This document shows positions 1 to 6,295 of a stretch of 64,000 nucleotides of DNA, in pieces (the first letter of the stretch is position 1; each line of letters opens with the position of its first letter). This stretch comes from Roseimicrobium gellanilyticum (GTDB lineage: Bacteria; Verrucomicrobiota; Verrucomicrobiia; Verrucomicrobiales; Verrucomicrobiaceae), in the NCBI RefSeq assembly GCF_003315205.1, contig NZ_QNRR01000009.1, positions 62,001-126,000 on the forward strand, in the 5' to 3' direction. The position numbers and the translations under genes were made by a program. The notes under the pieces are model-generated. The model searched no databases. It was not told the DNA's origin and saw only the letters and a list, made by a program, of their open reading frames with translations.

Positions 1-1085
1 AGCTTCTTCCACTTCAACACAGCAAGCGCAGCATTGAGCATGTTCAGTTCAGCAATCTGAATATTGGTGTGATAGTCATCATTCCGGGCTTCCTGAAATG
101 AGACAACTTTCCCGAAGTGCTCCCGATTCGAAGGTGTGCTCGCTGTCACGCGAACGCTGCCCAGAAGCTTCCCATCACACACTTGTATTCCCATCCCAAC
201 ATCAATGAATGACTTCTCTCTGGACTCCAGAAAATCAACAATGACTGCCCTCGCAGGCCCATCATCAACGCAGATAAATACGAAATCGAGCTGTTCCAAC
301 TCGTGTACGTTCTCTGCGTGAATCAATTCCTCATGCGGGACAATGTGCTGACGCATCCGACCGTAGATGTCCGAGAAGTAAGCCACCTTGGGTTGCGGTA
401 ACTCTAGCTGCTGCAGTGTTGGAGCCCCAGGAGACCTAAAAGCGTTGTGTTGCGCAAATGGGTCGACATCGAATAGATGGATCTCAGCGACGGGTGTCTT
501 TGCCACTAAGTCGAGCACATACGAGCCGGTGCCACCCAGGCCAATAATCCCAATCCTAAGACCTTTGAGCTTGGCGCTGATCGCTTCAATCTCTCCACGG
601 CTGGAGTTGGTATCAAGATAGTAGAAGACTGAGTCATTGGCCGTGGAAGGGATCACGCGAAATGTTGTCGCGGTGGCTTTTTCGTCGATAGACTTGGCTG
701 GTGCCGAGATGATCTCGATGTACCGCGTCACTTTCTCATAATAGTCAGGATATCCCTCCTTGGGTTTGTTCGAGAAAGAATGCTCCACAACCAACCCCTC
801 CATCAGCTGCTTCCGCTCACTGGCGTGCGTAATCGGCGAGATGACCCTTCCATCGCGATTGCACGGATGGGCTCCGATAAAGTGGATCACATGCGTCCTT
901 GGCTTGGCAGTGCGATTACCTGCCAGGTCCAAGTCCGACACGAGTATTCCATACAGAACCTTCTTGTTCTGGTCTACGTAGGGAACATGACTGACCAGCA
1001 GGTACGAGCCGCGAACTTCCACCTCGTACCCCTCGTTTCTGAGACGCCGGAGGTCCGGACTAAGATCTATCAGTTGCTCGGACAT
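1..1085 (-). CDS. ThiF/E1-type adenylating enzyme of a multi-ubiquitin system (3' end beyond window)
   Basis: I translated this frame directly; it is open from the ATG at 1085 to the window edge (361 codons, stop not seen). Residues about 1-150 form an N-terminal domain that fits the DUF6791-type region known in front of ThiF domains in multi-ubiquitin operons. An E1-like Rossmann domain starts near residue 177 with GLGGTGSYVLDLVAK, followed by the acidic LFDVDPF strand, an Arg in FRSPG, a Lys in QPKVAYFSD and VDDGPAR, all expected for ATP binding and adenylation of a ubiquitin-like C-terminus. The gene overlaps the multi-ubiquitin gene by 26 nt, so they are co-translated. It is not thiamine ThiF: no thiamine genes are near and the N-terminal domain is wrong. 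Base composition looks more AT-rich than genes to the right. A DUF6527-type or E2/JAB gene would be expected just left of the window. Confidence 0.87.
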   Translation of the reverse strand, partial: MSEQLIDLSPDLRRLRNEGYEVEVRGSYLLVSHVPYVDQNKKVLYGILVSDLDLAGNRTAKPRTHVIHFIGAHPCNRDGRVISPITHASERKQLMEGLVVEHSFSNKPKEGYPDYYEKVTRYIEIISAPAKSIDEKATATTFRVIPSTANDSVFYYLDTNSSRGEIEAISAKLKGLRIGIIGLGGTGSYVLDLVAKTPVAEIHLFDVDPFAQHNAFRSPGAPTLQQLELPQPKVAYFSDIYGRMRQHIVPHEELIHAENVHELEQLDFVFICVDDGPARAVIVDFLESREKSFIDVGMGIQVCDGKLLGSVRVTASTPSNREHFGKVVSFQEARNDDYHTNIQIAELNMLNAALAVLKWKK

Positions 1086-1800
1086 TGAAGTTCATTCCAC
1101 ATTTTACTTTCACGACATCACCAGCAACCATGGTGCCCTTGGGCTTGTGGTCTGGTCCTTTGCTGTAGGTAACCGTGTATGCTGTGTTCGGGTCTGGCGA
1201 CCCGATTCCAAGCTGTACGACTTCCTCATATGAAATCAGCCGAGAGGTCACGACTCGCTCGCGACCATTAATGACGATTGTTATACCCTTGGTTTGGCGT
1301 GTATAAAACACGGGGCCATCACCGAAAAAGGCCGAATCTCCATCCTCAATAGGCGAGTCATGCGGAGACTCATAGTCACGGAAGAGGTCTTTCTGGCAAT
1401 CCAATCCAAACCAGTCACGAACGGTCCTACCAGACTGGTCGGGACGGATGGTGATTTCGACCCCGTCGTCCACGGAATATGCCAGTTTGGGAGGTGCTGT
1501 GCACTGGCCACGAGGTTTCAAGTCGCACAGCGGTACAGAGTAGAAGACATTGCCCTGTGCGAGATCAACGACTGCATCGTCAGCAAACACCGGGTCTTCG
1601 GGGGAGTTGTGATCGCGAACAAGCGCATGGGCCTCTGGGCTATTGCCCTGCGTCTTCAGCACTTTGACCAAAACTCGTCTTTGGGGAGTAGGAATCCTCA
1701 CATCGTTGATGTGAGCAAACCATTTGGCGCCCCTTTGAGAGTTCGAGCGGTCTTCTGAAGAGTGCACTGGATGCTGAGGTTCGATAAGTGGGGTATTCAT
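1060..1800 (-). CDS. Multi-ubiquitin domain protein (three ubiquitin-like folds)
   Basis: This 246-aa protein carries three consecutive beta-grasp-like units: about residues 27-90, 104-168 and 171-246. Units 1 and 2 both end in a similar strand (DLAQGNVFYSVP, FFGDGPVFYTR). Unit 3 has the hallmark ending of multi-ubiquitin proteins, AYTVTYSKGPDHKPKGT followed by GDVVKVKCGMNFNVRATDRS. Such proteins are thought to be activated or conjugated by the adjacent E1. The C-terminus ends in ATDRS and lacks the di-glycine of eukaryotic ubiquitin, so conjugation would need trimming or a different chemistry. It has no signal peptide and should be cytoplasmic. The gene lies 49 nt after the small basic-protein gene and overlaps the E1 gene, which fits one transcript from the promoter at 2083-2111. 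Confidence 0.88.
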   Translation of the reverse strand: MNTPLIEPQHPVHSSEDRSNSQRGAKWFAHINDVRIPTPQRRVLVKVLKTQGNSPEAHALVRDHNSPEDPVFADDAVVDLAQGNVFYSVPLCDLKPRGQCTAPPKLAYSVDDGVEITIRPDQSGRTVRDWFGLDCQKDLFRDYESPHDSPIEDGDSAFFGDGPVFYTRQTKGITIVINGRERVVTSRLISYEEVVQLGIGSPDPNTAYTVTYSKGPDHKPKGTMVAGDVVKVKCGMNFNVRATDRS

Positions 1801-1849
1801 TTTCAGGAGTTCGAGGTAGTGTTGTTGTTCTTATTTTGTTGAGGTGTTG

Positions 1850-2023
1850 TCAGTGTTCACGCCTCACACCCTTGAAGGGCTTTGTGTCCGACTTTTGGTC
1901 GAGAAACCGGCCAGTCTCGATGTCACGCTTCACGTACCTGCGTGTATGGGGGTTCAATACTTGGGACCGGTTCCGGACAGCGCCCTTACGGTGGCCGTCT
2001 CCTGCTGGAGGGTTTGTAGCCAT
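1850..2023 (-). CDS. Small basic protein, first gene of the multi-ubiquitin operon
   Basis: A 57-aa reading frame (ATG at 2023, TGA at 1850) lies in what would otherwise be a 220-nt leader of the multi-ubiquitin operon. Its middle reads RSQVLNPHTRRYVKRDIETG and its end FLDQKSDTKPFKGVRREH. The pattern, a GHRxGAVRxRSQ start, NPxTxxxVKRD, TGRFxD and a PFKGVR ending, resembles a family of short, very basic uncharacterised proteins that I recall from many bacteria and phages, so I think it is real. It begins about 60 nt downstream of the -10 element at 2083. No function is known; charge (many Arg/Lys) suggests nucleic acid binding or a small conjugation target. No clear Shine-Dalgarno precedes it. 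Confidence 0.7.
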   Translation of the reverse strand: MATNPPAGDGHRKGAVRNRSQVLNPHTRRYVKRDIETGRFLDQKSDTKPFKGVRREH

Positions 2024-2082
2024 AGAGTATTTCTGTTTTATTGTGTTCCTGGCTTCGACTCAGATGAATCGAATGCTTCCGG

Positions 2083-2111
2083 ATTTTCATTTAAATGAAC
2101 TACGATGTCAA
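2083..2111 (-). promoter_or_regulatory. Promoter of the multi-ubiquitin operon with operator in the spacer
   Basis: On the minus strand a perfect -35 TTGACA (2111-2106) is followed after 17 nt by GAAAAT (2088-2083), a 4/6 match to the -10 consensus. The spacer contains the palindrome described separately at 2086-2099, so a bound dimer would block RNA polymerase. Transcription would start near 2076 and read the small ORF, the multi-ubiquitin gene and the E1 gene. Confidence 0.6.
2086..2099. promoter_or_regulatory. Operator O1 (perfect 14-bp palindrome)
   Basis: TTCATTTAAATGAA is a perfect palindrome lying in the spacer of the leftward promoter. A near copy is at 2140-2153. The likely ligand is the XRE repressor coded at 2175-2594, whose gene is divergent from this promoter. 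Confidence 0.65.
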
Positions 2112-2128
2112 TCGTGAAGTGAATTGTT

Positions 2129-2157
2129 TTGCAATTTATTTCATTTTGATGAACAAT
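2129..2157 (+). promoter_or_regulatory. Promoter of the repressor/peptidase pair with operator O2
   Basis: Rightward TTGCAA (2129-2134), 17-nt spacer, then AACAAT (2152-2157) is a plausible weak promoter for the XRE gene, with the ATG at 2175. The spacer and -10 overlap TTCATTTTGATGAA (2140-2153), which differs from O1 in two central bases and keeps both TTCAT/ATGAA half-sites. Centres of O1 and O2 are 54 bp apart. This suggests autoregulation together with repression of the ubiquitin operon. Confidence 0.5.
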
Positions 2158-2174
2158 GTGCTTATTTGAACACT

Positions 2175-2594
2175 ATGCAGGTAGGTCCTCGAATTCGTTC
2201 TCTACGCCTTGAAAAAGGATTCACGCTTCCTCAGCTGGCGGAAGAGGCAAAAGTCTCCGTTGGCATGCTGTCTCAGCTTGAGAATGCTGATGAAAACTCA
2301 GCAAATCCAAATCTTCAAACTCTCCGCAAAATCGCCGGCGCACTTAATGTGACTGTCGGAGACCTTTTGGGTAAGGCAATCGCAAAGACCCGGACCTTTA
2401 TTCCAGAGAAGCTAGACCGAGGGTTATCAGAGTTTTTGGAGCGAGCTAGAAAGCGGGGCGAGGATTTAGACGAAGGGGTGTTGCAGGGGTGCTATGGCAT
2501 GCAGGAACGAGACGGTGCTCCAAAAACAGCAGACGACTGGGAATTTCTCTACAAAACCATTAAAATGACGTTTGATACGAGAAGACGGCAATGA
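2175..2594 (+). CDS. XRE-family HTH repressor (CapH-like)
   Basis: The 139-aa protein starts MQVGPRIRSLRLEKGFTL; I prefer this ATG to upstream in-frame codons because the helix-turn-helix begins at once. Residues about 5-65 are a classic XRE/Cro HTH (LPQLAEEAKVSVGMLSQLEN, then NPNLQTLRKIAGALNVTV). Residues 70-139 form a charged tail that may dimerise or be the cleavage target. It overlaps the ImmA/IrrE peptidase gene by 4 nt. In CapH/CapP and ImmR/ImmA pairs the peptidase cleaves the repressor and releases the divergent operon; the same arrangement occurs here with the multi-ubiquitin operon. Alternative: the pair could be an antitoxin-like regulator with a wider regulon. Confidence 0.85.
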   Translation: MQVGPRIRSLRLEKGFTLPQLAEEAKVSVGMLSQLENADENSANPNLQTLRKIAGALNVTVGDLLGKAIAKTRTFIPEKLDRGLSEFLERARKRGEDLDEGVLQGCYGMQERDGAPKTADDWEFLYKTIKMTFDTRRRQ

Positions 2595-3520
2595 GCAGGA
2601 CATTTAACACATTCGACGATCGCAATCGTAGACGCTGGGTGAATCAGTCAGTTGTCATGTTGATGAGCAAACTGGCTGAACAAGGGGAAATTCCCCAAGA
2701 GACGATCCGCCGCTTAGCGCGTAATGTAGTCAGCGATGCACGGTCTTCGGGATGGAATGAAATGCCATTCGATGTTGAGTTATTGGCTGAATTGCAGTGC
2801 ATCGAAGTGAAGTGCGCAGAGGGTGACATACGCGCTGAGGCACGGCTGATGCCTCTTCCTGGCAATCGCTTAATCATTGAATATGCCGCTGATGCTCCGG
2901 TAAGACGTCGGCGTTTTTCCATTTGTCATGAGATCGCCCACACGCTTTTTCCAGACTGTTATGAGCGGGTACAACACCGGCGTAACAATGAGTCTTTCGA
3001 CCGCGTTCATTCCGAGCTTGAATTGCTCTGCCACGTTGGGGCGGGTGAGTTCTTGATGCCGCTGGAAGAGTTTCTCGAAGCAACTAACGGGCGACTACCT
3101 TCGTTGGAAGTCGCACATGAGCTTGGCAATTCCTTTGATGCGTCGCAGGAGGCGGCTCTTCGACGAATGGTTGATCTGTCCGGCGATCCGTTTTGTCTCC
3201 TTTGGATTTCCGAACGACTAAAGCCGACAGAAGAGCGGAATGCGGGACCGGAACTCAATCTTGGGTTTGCAGGCCCATCCATGAAGCTCCGTGTCGACTA
3301 CCAGTTCGGCTCTCCTTCTTGGAAAACTTTTGTCCCCAAGCACAAATCCATTCCGGACGGTTCGGTGCTCTACCAGACACTTTCTGATAGATTGCCTCGT
3401 GCACTTTCAGAGGACTGGAGTGAGCTAGACCTTGGAAGGCTTCGCGTTGAGGCTATGACGAGCATGCATTCGGAACCTTCCGCTCGTGGGATTATGGTTT
3501 TACTAAGTTCGCACGAGTGA
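2591..3520 (+). CDS. ImmA/IrrE-family zinc metallopeptidase (CapP-like)
   Basis: This 309-aa protein has the zinc motif HEIAH at residues 113-117 (CHEIAHTLFPDC) and, about 30 residues on, the family's second signature ELELLCHVGAGEFLMP, which supplies the third ligand Glu and the FLMP motif. Residues 1-105 are helical with a winged middle; residues 200-309 form a C-terminal domain that in CapP/IrrE relatives is a sensory (GAF-like) domain. The expected role is cleavage of the XRE repressor after a signal such as single-stranded DNA. The start overlaps the repressor stop (ATGA), so the two are made together. There is no signal peptide; it acts in the cytoplasm. Confidence 0.86.
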   Translation: MSRTFNTFDDRNRRRWVNQSVVMLMSKLAEQGEIPQETIRRLARNVVSDARSSGWNEMPFDVELLAELQCIEVKCAEGDIRAEARLMPLPGNRLIIEYAADAPVRRRRFSICHEIAHTLFPDCYERVQHRRNNESFDRVHSELELLCHVGAGEFLMPLEEFLEATNGRLPSLEVAHELGNSFDASQEAALRRMVDLSGDPFCLLWISERLKPTEERNAGPELNLGFAGPSMKLRVDYQFGSPSWKTFVPKHKSIPDGSVLYQTLSDRLPRALSEDWSELDLGRLRVEAMTSMHSEPSARGIMVLLSSHE

Positions 3521-3537
3521 CCGCCCTCAAATTTCCC

Positions 3538-3566
3538 TTGCATTTGACTAAACAGTCAACTATCAT
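3538..3566 (+). promoter_or_regulatory. TetR-gene promoter with inverted-repeat operator filling the spacer
   Basis: TTGCAT (3538-3543), a 17-nt spacer, then TATCAT (3561-3566) form a good promoter. The spacer is almost entirely TTGACT-N4-AGTCAA (3544-3559), a perfect inverted repeat. The ATG at 3573 is 6 nt after the -10, so the transcript may be leaderless. A related site lies before the efflux genes (4406-4421), pointing to TetR autoregulation. Confidence 0.62.
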
Positions 3567-3572
3567 CCTCGC

Positions 3573-4310
3573 ATGGGCAGAACCAGCGATGCCAAAGAAC
3601 GCCTCCTCGAGGCGGCGCTGGATCTTATCTGGGAGCGCAGTTATGGGGTGGTGACCATCGACAACATCTGCGAGGCGGCCAAGGTGAAGAAGGGGAGCTT
3701 TTATTACTTCTTCAATTCCAAGGCAGAACTGGCCGTGGCCACCCTGAACAACCACTGGGCGAACTATGGCCGGGCGAAGTGGGACGAGATGTTCTCCCCC
3801 AGCCTGCCGCCGCTGGTGCGCATCCGTACCTTCATGCAGAGCGTGCATGACAGCCAGGCGGAGATTCGCGCCGAGTACGGTCGCGTGCTCGGGTGCCCGT
3901 GCTTTTGCCTTGGGACTGAGGTGGCTAACGACGATGAAGCCCTGCGTGGCGTGGCCCAGGACATCCTGGCCAAGCAGCTCCGCTACTTCGAGTCGGCCAT
4001 CCGCGATGCCCAGGCGGAAGGCGTGGTGGGCGCTGGCAATGCCAGCATGAAGGCCCGCTGCCTCTTCGCCCTGTTCGAGGGGTCCCTCGCGCAGGCCCGC
4101 ATCCAGGATGACCTGGAGATTCTCCGCACGCTGCCGGATTCGGCGATGGACCTGCTGGGCGTGGCCCCGGCGAACATCCCCGCCTGCCTGCCCAAGGTTT
4201 CCTGCGCGGCGGCCGCTTCAGATTCTACGACTTCCAAGGCATCTGCCCCAGCGACCGAGGTCGTATCTGCCCCTGTCTCCGACCATTCTCCCTCCCTGGC
4301 GACGGCCTAG
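3573..4310 (+). CDS. TetR/AcrR-family transcriptional regulator of the efflux operon
   Basis: The 245-aa protein has an N-terminal TetR HTH at residues about 8-55 (AKERLLEAALDLIWERSYG, then the recognition helix region KKGSFYYFFNSKAEL). The rest is the usual ligand-binding all-helical domain, ending in an unusual low-complexity Ala/Ser/Pro tail from about residue 205. It sits 135 nt before the RND membrane-fusion gene in the same direction. The operator-like repeats in both promoter spacers make it the likely local repressor, released by a pump substrate. The tail is longer than in most family members and could be dispensable. Confidence 0.88.
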   Translation: MGRTSDAKERLLEAALDLIWERSYGVVTIDNICEAAKVKKGSFYYFFNSKAELAVATLNNHWANYGRAKWDEMFSPSLPPLVRIRTFMQSVHDSQAEIRAEYGRVLGCPCFCLGTEVANDDEALRGVAQDILAKQLRYFESAIRDAQAEGVVGAGNASMKARCLFALFEGSLAQARIQDDLEILRTLPDSAMDLLGVAPANIPACLPKVSCAAAASDSTTSKASAPATEVVSAPVSDHSPSLATA

Positions 4311-4402
4311 CTGGCTGAGCCATTCGGGGCTTGAATAGCCCCTTTCGCCCTCCTCGTACCCCGTTCGTTTCCAACGCTTCCCGCCCCTTTTTTCGCACGA
4401 TT

Positions 4403-4431
4403 TTGTTTACCATCTAGTCAACTACTAAAGA
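4403..4431 (+). promoter_or_regulatory. RND efflux promoter with TetR-type operator
   Basis: TTGTTT (4403-4408), 17-nt spacer, then TAAAGA (4426-4431) is a weak promoter match. TTTACCATCTAGTCAA (4406-4421) in it keeps the right half AGTCAA and most of the left half of the perfect repeat at 3544-3559. The same placement in the spacer supports common control by the TetR protein. Confidence 0.5.
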
Positions 4432-4445
4432 CCCGATTGAATCCC

Positions 4446-5750
4446 ATGAGCACTCAAGACCTTCCAGAGAACCCGGTGAGTCCAGAAATCGAAAGCCAGA
4501 AGACAGGGTTGGCTGCCGGGGCCAATATCGAATCCGGTGAGTCTGCCAAGCCACTGACCGCACAACGGAGTGTGCGGACCACCATTGCGGCTGGCCTGGC
4601 CGTGGCGGTGATTGGCGGGCTGACGTACCTGACCGCCGGCGAGACCGGAGCGAAGGAGGGTTCCTCTTCCTCCGCCAAGGAAGCGACCACCCCTGCCACG
4701 CCGCCTGCGCCGCGCGTGACGGTCTCCACGGTGGAGGAGCGCACGGTCACGGAAACCCGCGAACTGCTGGGCCGCGTGGATGCTCGCGAGACGGTGGAAA
4801 TCCGCCCGCGTGTGTCCGGCCACATCCAGGAGGTGAAGCTGCAGGCGGGCCAGGTTGTGAAGCAGGGCGAGGTGCTCTTCACCATCGACCCGCGCTGGTA
4901 CCAGGCCACGCATGACCAGGCGAAGGCCGCCGTGGATGCTGCGAAGGTGCGCGTGCGCATTGCCGAGCGTGATGCGCGTCGTGCCGATGACCTCCTGAAG
5001 AGCCGCGCCATCTCCGTGGAGGAGGCGGACACGCGCACCTCGAAGCTGGAAGAAACCCGTGCCGAGCTCGCTGCTGCTGAGGCCACCCTCGCCTCCGCCC
5101 GCCTCGACCTGGAGTACACGGAAGTGCGCGCGCCCATCAGTGGACGCGTTAGCCGCGCCTATGTGACCGCGGGGAACCTGGTCTCCGGCGCTCCCAGCGG
5201 TGGCACGGTGCTGACGACGATTGTTTCCGATGGCGACATGTATGTGTACGCGGACGTGGATGAATCCACCCTGCTCCAGTACAGCCGCCTGGATCGCGAA
5301 GGCCGCCTGCGCAAGGAGAACGGCCGCATCCCGGTGGAGATGCAGCTCAGCGATGAGACGGGCTTCCTGCATCGCGGTTATGTGGAATCCTCCGACAACC
5401 GCGTGGACCCCGGCACGAGCAGCCTGGTGCTGCGCATGGTCTTCCCCAATCCGGAAGGCAAGCTCGTCGCTGGCCTGCCCGCCCGCGTGCGTCTCCCCGT
5501 GAGCGCGCCGCAGGCCACGCTGCTCATCACCGAGCGCGCCATCGGCACGAACCAGAGCCAGAAGTACGTCTTCACCGTGGACAACACGGAGAAGGTGAAC
5601 CAGCGCCCCGTGAAACTCGGCCCCGTGATCAATGGCCAGCGCGTCATCCGCGACGGCCTGCAACCCGGCGACCGCGTGATCGTGAATGGCCTGCAGAGGG
5701 TGACCGCGGGGATGGTGGTGAATGCGGAGTCGTCCGTGGCGATGAAGTGA
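4446..5750 (+). CDS. RND efflux periplasmic adaptor (membrane fusion protein, AcrA-like)
   Basis: The 434-aa protein has an N-terminal membrane segment near residues 45-62 (AAGLAVAVIGGLTYLTAG) that anchors it, then a lipoyl half (RVSGHIQEVKLQAGQVVKQG), a long alpha-helical hairpin (about residues 160-235, AKAAVDAAKVRVRIAERDAR onward), the second lipoyl half (RAPISGRVSRAYVTAGNLV), a beta-barrel and a C-terminal membrane-proximal domain. It would link the inner-membrane pump at 6296-9493 to an outer-membrane TolC-like channel, which is not coded here. The ATG at 4446 is preferred over a TTG nine bases upstream. The operon is probably controlled by the upstream TetR protein. Confidence 0.92.
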   Translation: MSTQDLPENPVSPEIESQKTGLAAGANIESGESAKPLTAQRSVRTTIAAGLAVAVIGGLTYLTAGETGAKEGSSSSAKEATTPATPPAPRVTVSTVEERTVTETRELLGRVDARETVEIRPRVSGHIQEVKLQAGQVVKQGEVLFTIDPRWYQATHDQAKAAVDAAKVRVRIAERDARRADDLLKSRAISVEEADTRTSKLEETRAELAAAEATLASARLDLEYTEVRAPISGRVSRAYVTAGNLVSGAPSGGTVLTTIVSDGDMYVYADVDESTLLQYSRLDREGRLRKENGRIPVEMQLSDETGFLHRGYVESSDNRVDPGTSSLVLRMVFPNPEGKLVAGLPARVRLPVSAPQATLLITERAIGTNQSQKYVFTVDNTEKVNQRPVKLGPVINGQRVIRDGLQPGDRVIVNGLQRVTAGMVVNAESSVAMK

Positions 5751-5766
5751 GGAAGAGCCAGTAAAC

Positions 5767-5868
5767 AGTAGGTCAGTGTTCAGTATTCAGAACTGAGATG
5801 ATCACTGGCCACAGGAAGAAGGCCAAGGCCCACACTGAGTCACTGTCTTACTGACCTACTGAATACTG
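5767..5868. repeat. Intergenic imperfect inverted repeat
   Basis: AGTAGGTCAGT (5767-5777) pairs exactly with ACTGACCTACT (5850-5860), and CAGTATTCAG (5781-5790) with CTGAATACTG (5859-5868). The two pairings use overlapping right arms, so alternative hairpins could form. It lies directly after the adaptor gene and could attenuate transcription into the pump gene. Confidence 0.5.
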
Positions 5869-5999
5869 ATTACTAAGGCCCGCCACCCCAGGGCCCCTAC
5901 AAACCATCACACCCCATCCCACCATCCGGCGATGCTCCCCCGCCGGACCCAGCCGCCGCTTTGCCCTTTTCCCAAGCACCTTCCCCTTCCTTCCTCCTT

Positions 6000-6206
6000 A
6001 TGACCACCCACGACCACCCTCCGCTGCTGCCGCACCTGTTGCACGAGCTGCCCGCCTTCCTGTGGGAGGGCCAGGCCAGCCCACGTGTCTACCTGCGTGA
6101 CATGACCGGACGCCGCGGATGGTGCACGAAGGAGGAAGCCGCCCTGCAGGACAGCGACACGGCGGATTGGTACTTCGACTCCCACTACGCCGCCCTCGCC
6201 GCCTAG
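6000..6206 (+). CDS. Possible small hypothetical protein between efflux genes
   Basis: A 68-aa frame starts MTTHDHPPLLPHLLHELPAF and ends DWYFDSHYAALAA. It is acidic and has no signal peptide, membrane segment or motif that I recognise. It lies 249 nt after the adaptor gene and 89 nt before the pump gene in the same direction. The leader before it is C/T-rich with no Shine-Dalgarno. It may be a real small protein or a chance frame; the balanced amino-acid composition (Trp, Tyr, Asp) is the only point in its favour. Confidence 0.35.
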   Translation: MTTHDHPPLLPHLLHELPAFLWEGQASPRVYLRDMTGRRGWCTKEEAALQDSDTADWYFDSHYAALAA

Positions 6207-6295
6207 CGACGCGAGCCACTCCCATCTCGCGCCACGCTTCCTCCGCGTTCTCCAAATCAAAAATCATCAATCAAAAATCACAAATCTTGTCCGCC

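Noticed and set aside
1-1085. Thiamine or molybdopterin ThiF/MoeB
   Set aside because: The N-terminal domain, overlap with a multi-ubiquitin gene and lack of thiamine or molybdopterin genes speak against it.
1294-1758. 154-aa frame on the plus strand
   Set aside because: Opposite the multi-ubiquitin gene, which has a family signature.
2124-2174. Longer start for the XRE repressor
   Set aside because: The upstream part is AT-rich promoter DNA overlapping operator O2, and HTH proteins of this type start directly before the first helix.
1-3520. CBASS operon
   Set aside because: CapH/CapP-like genes suggested it, but no CD-NTase or CBASS effector is in the window. Genes left of the window could change this.
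4425-5663. 412-aa frame on the minus strand
   Set aside because: It is antisense to the clearly coding efflux adaptor; its Ala/His/Arg-rich composition is typical of a shadow frame in GC-rich DNA.
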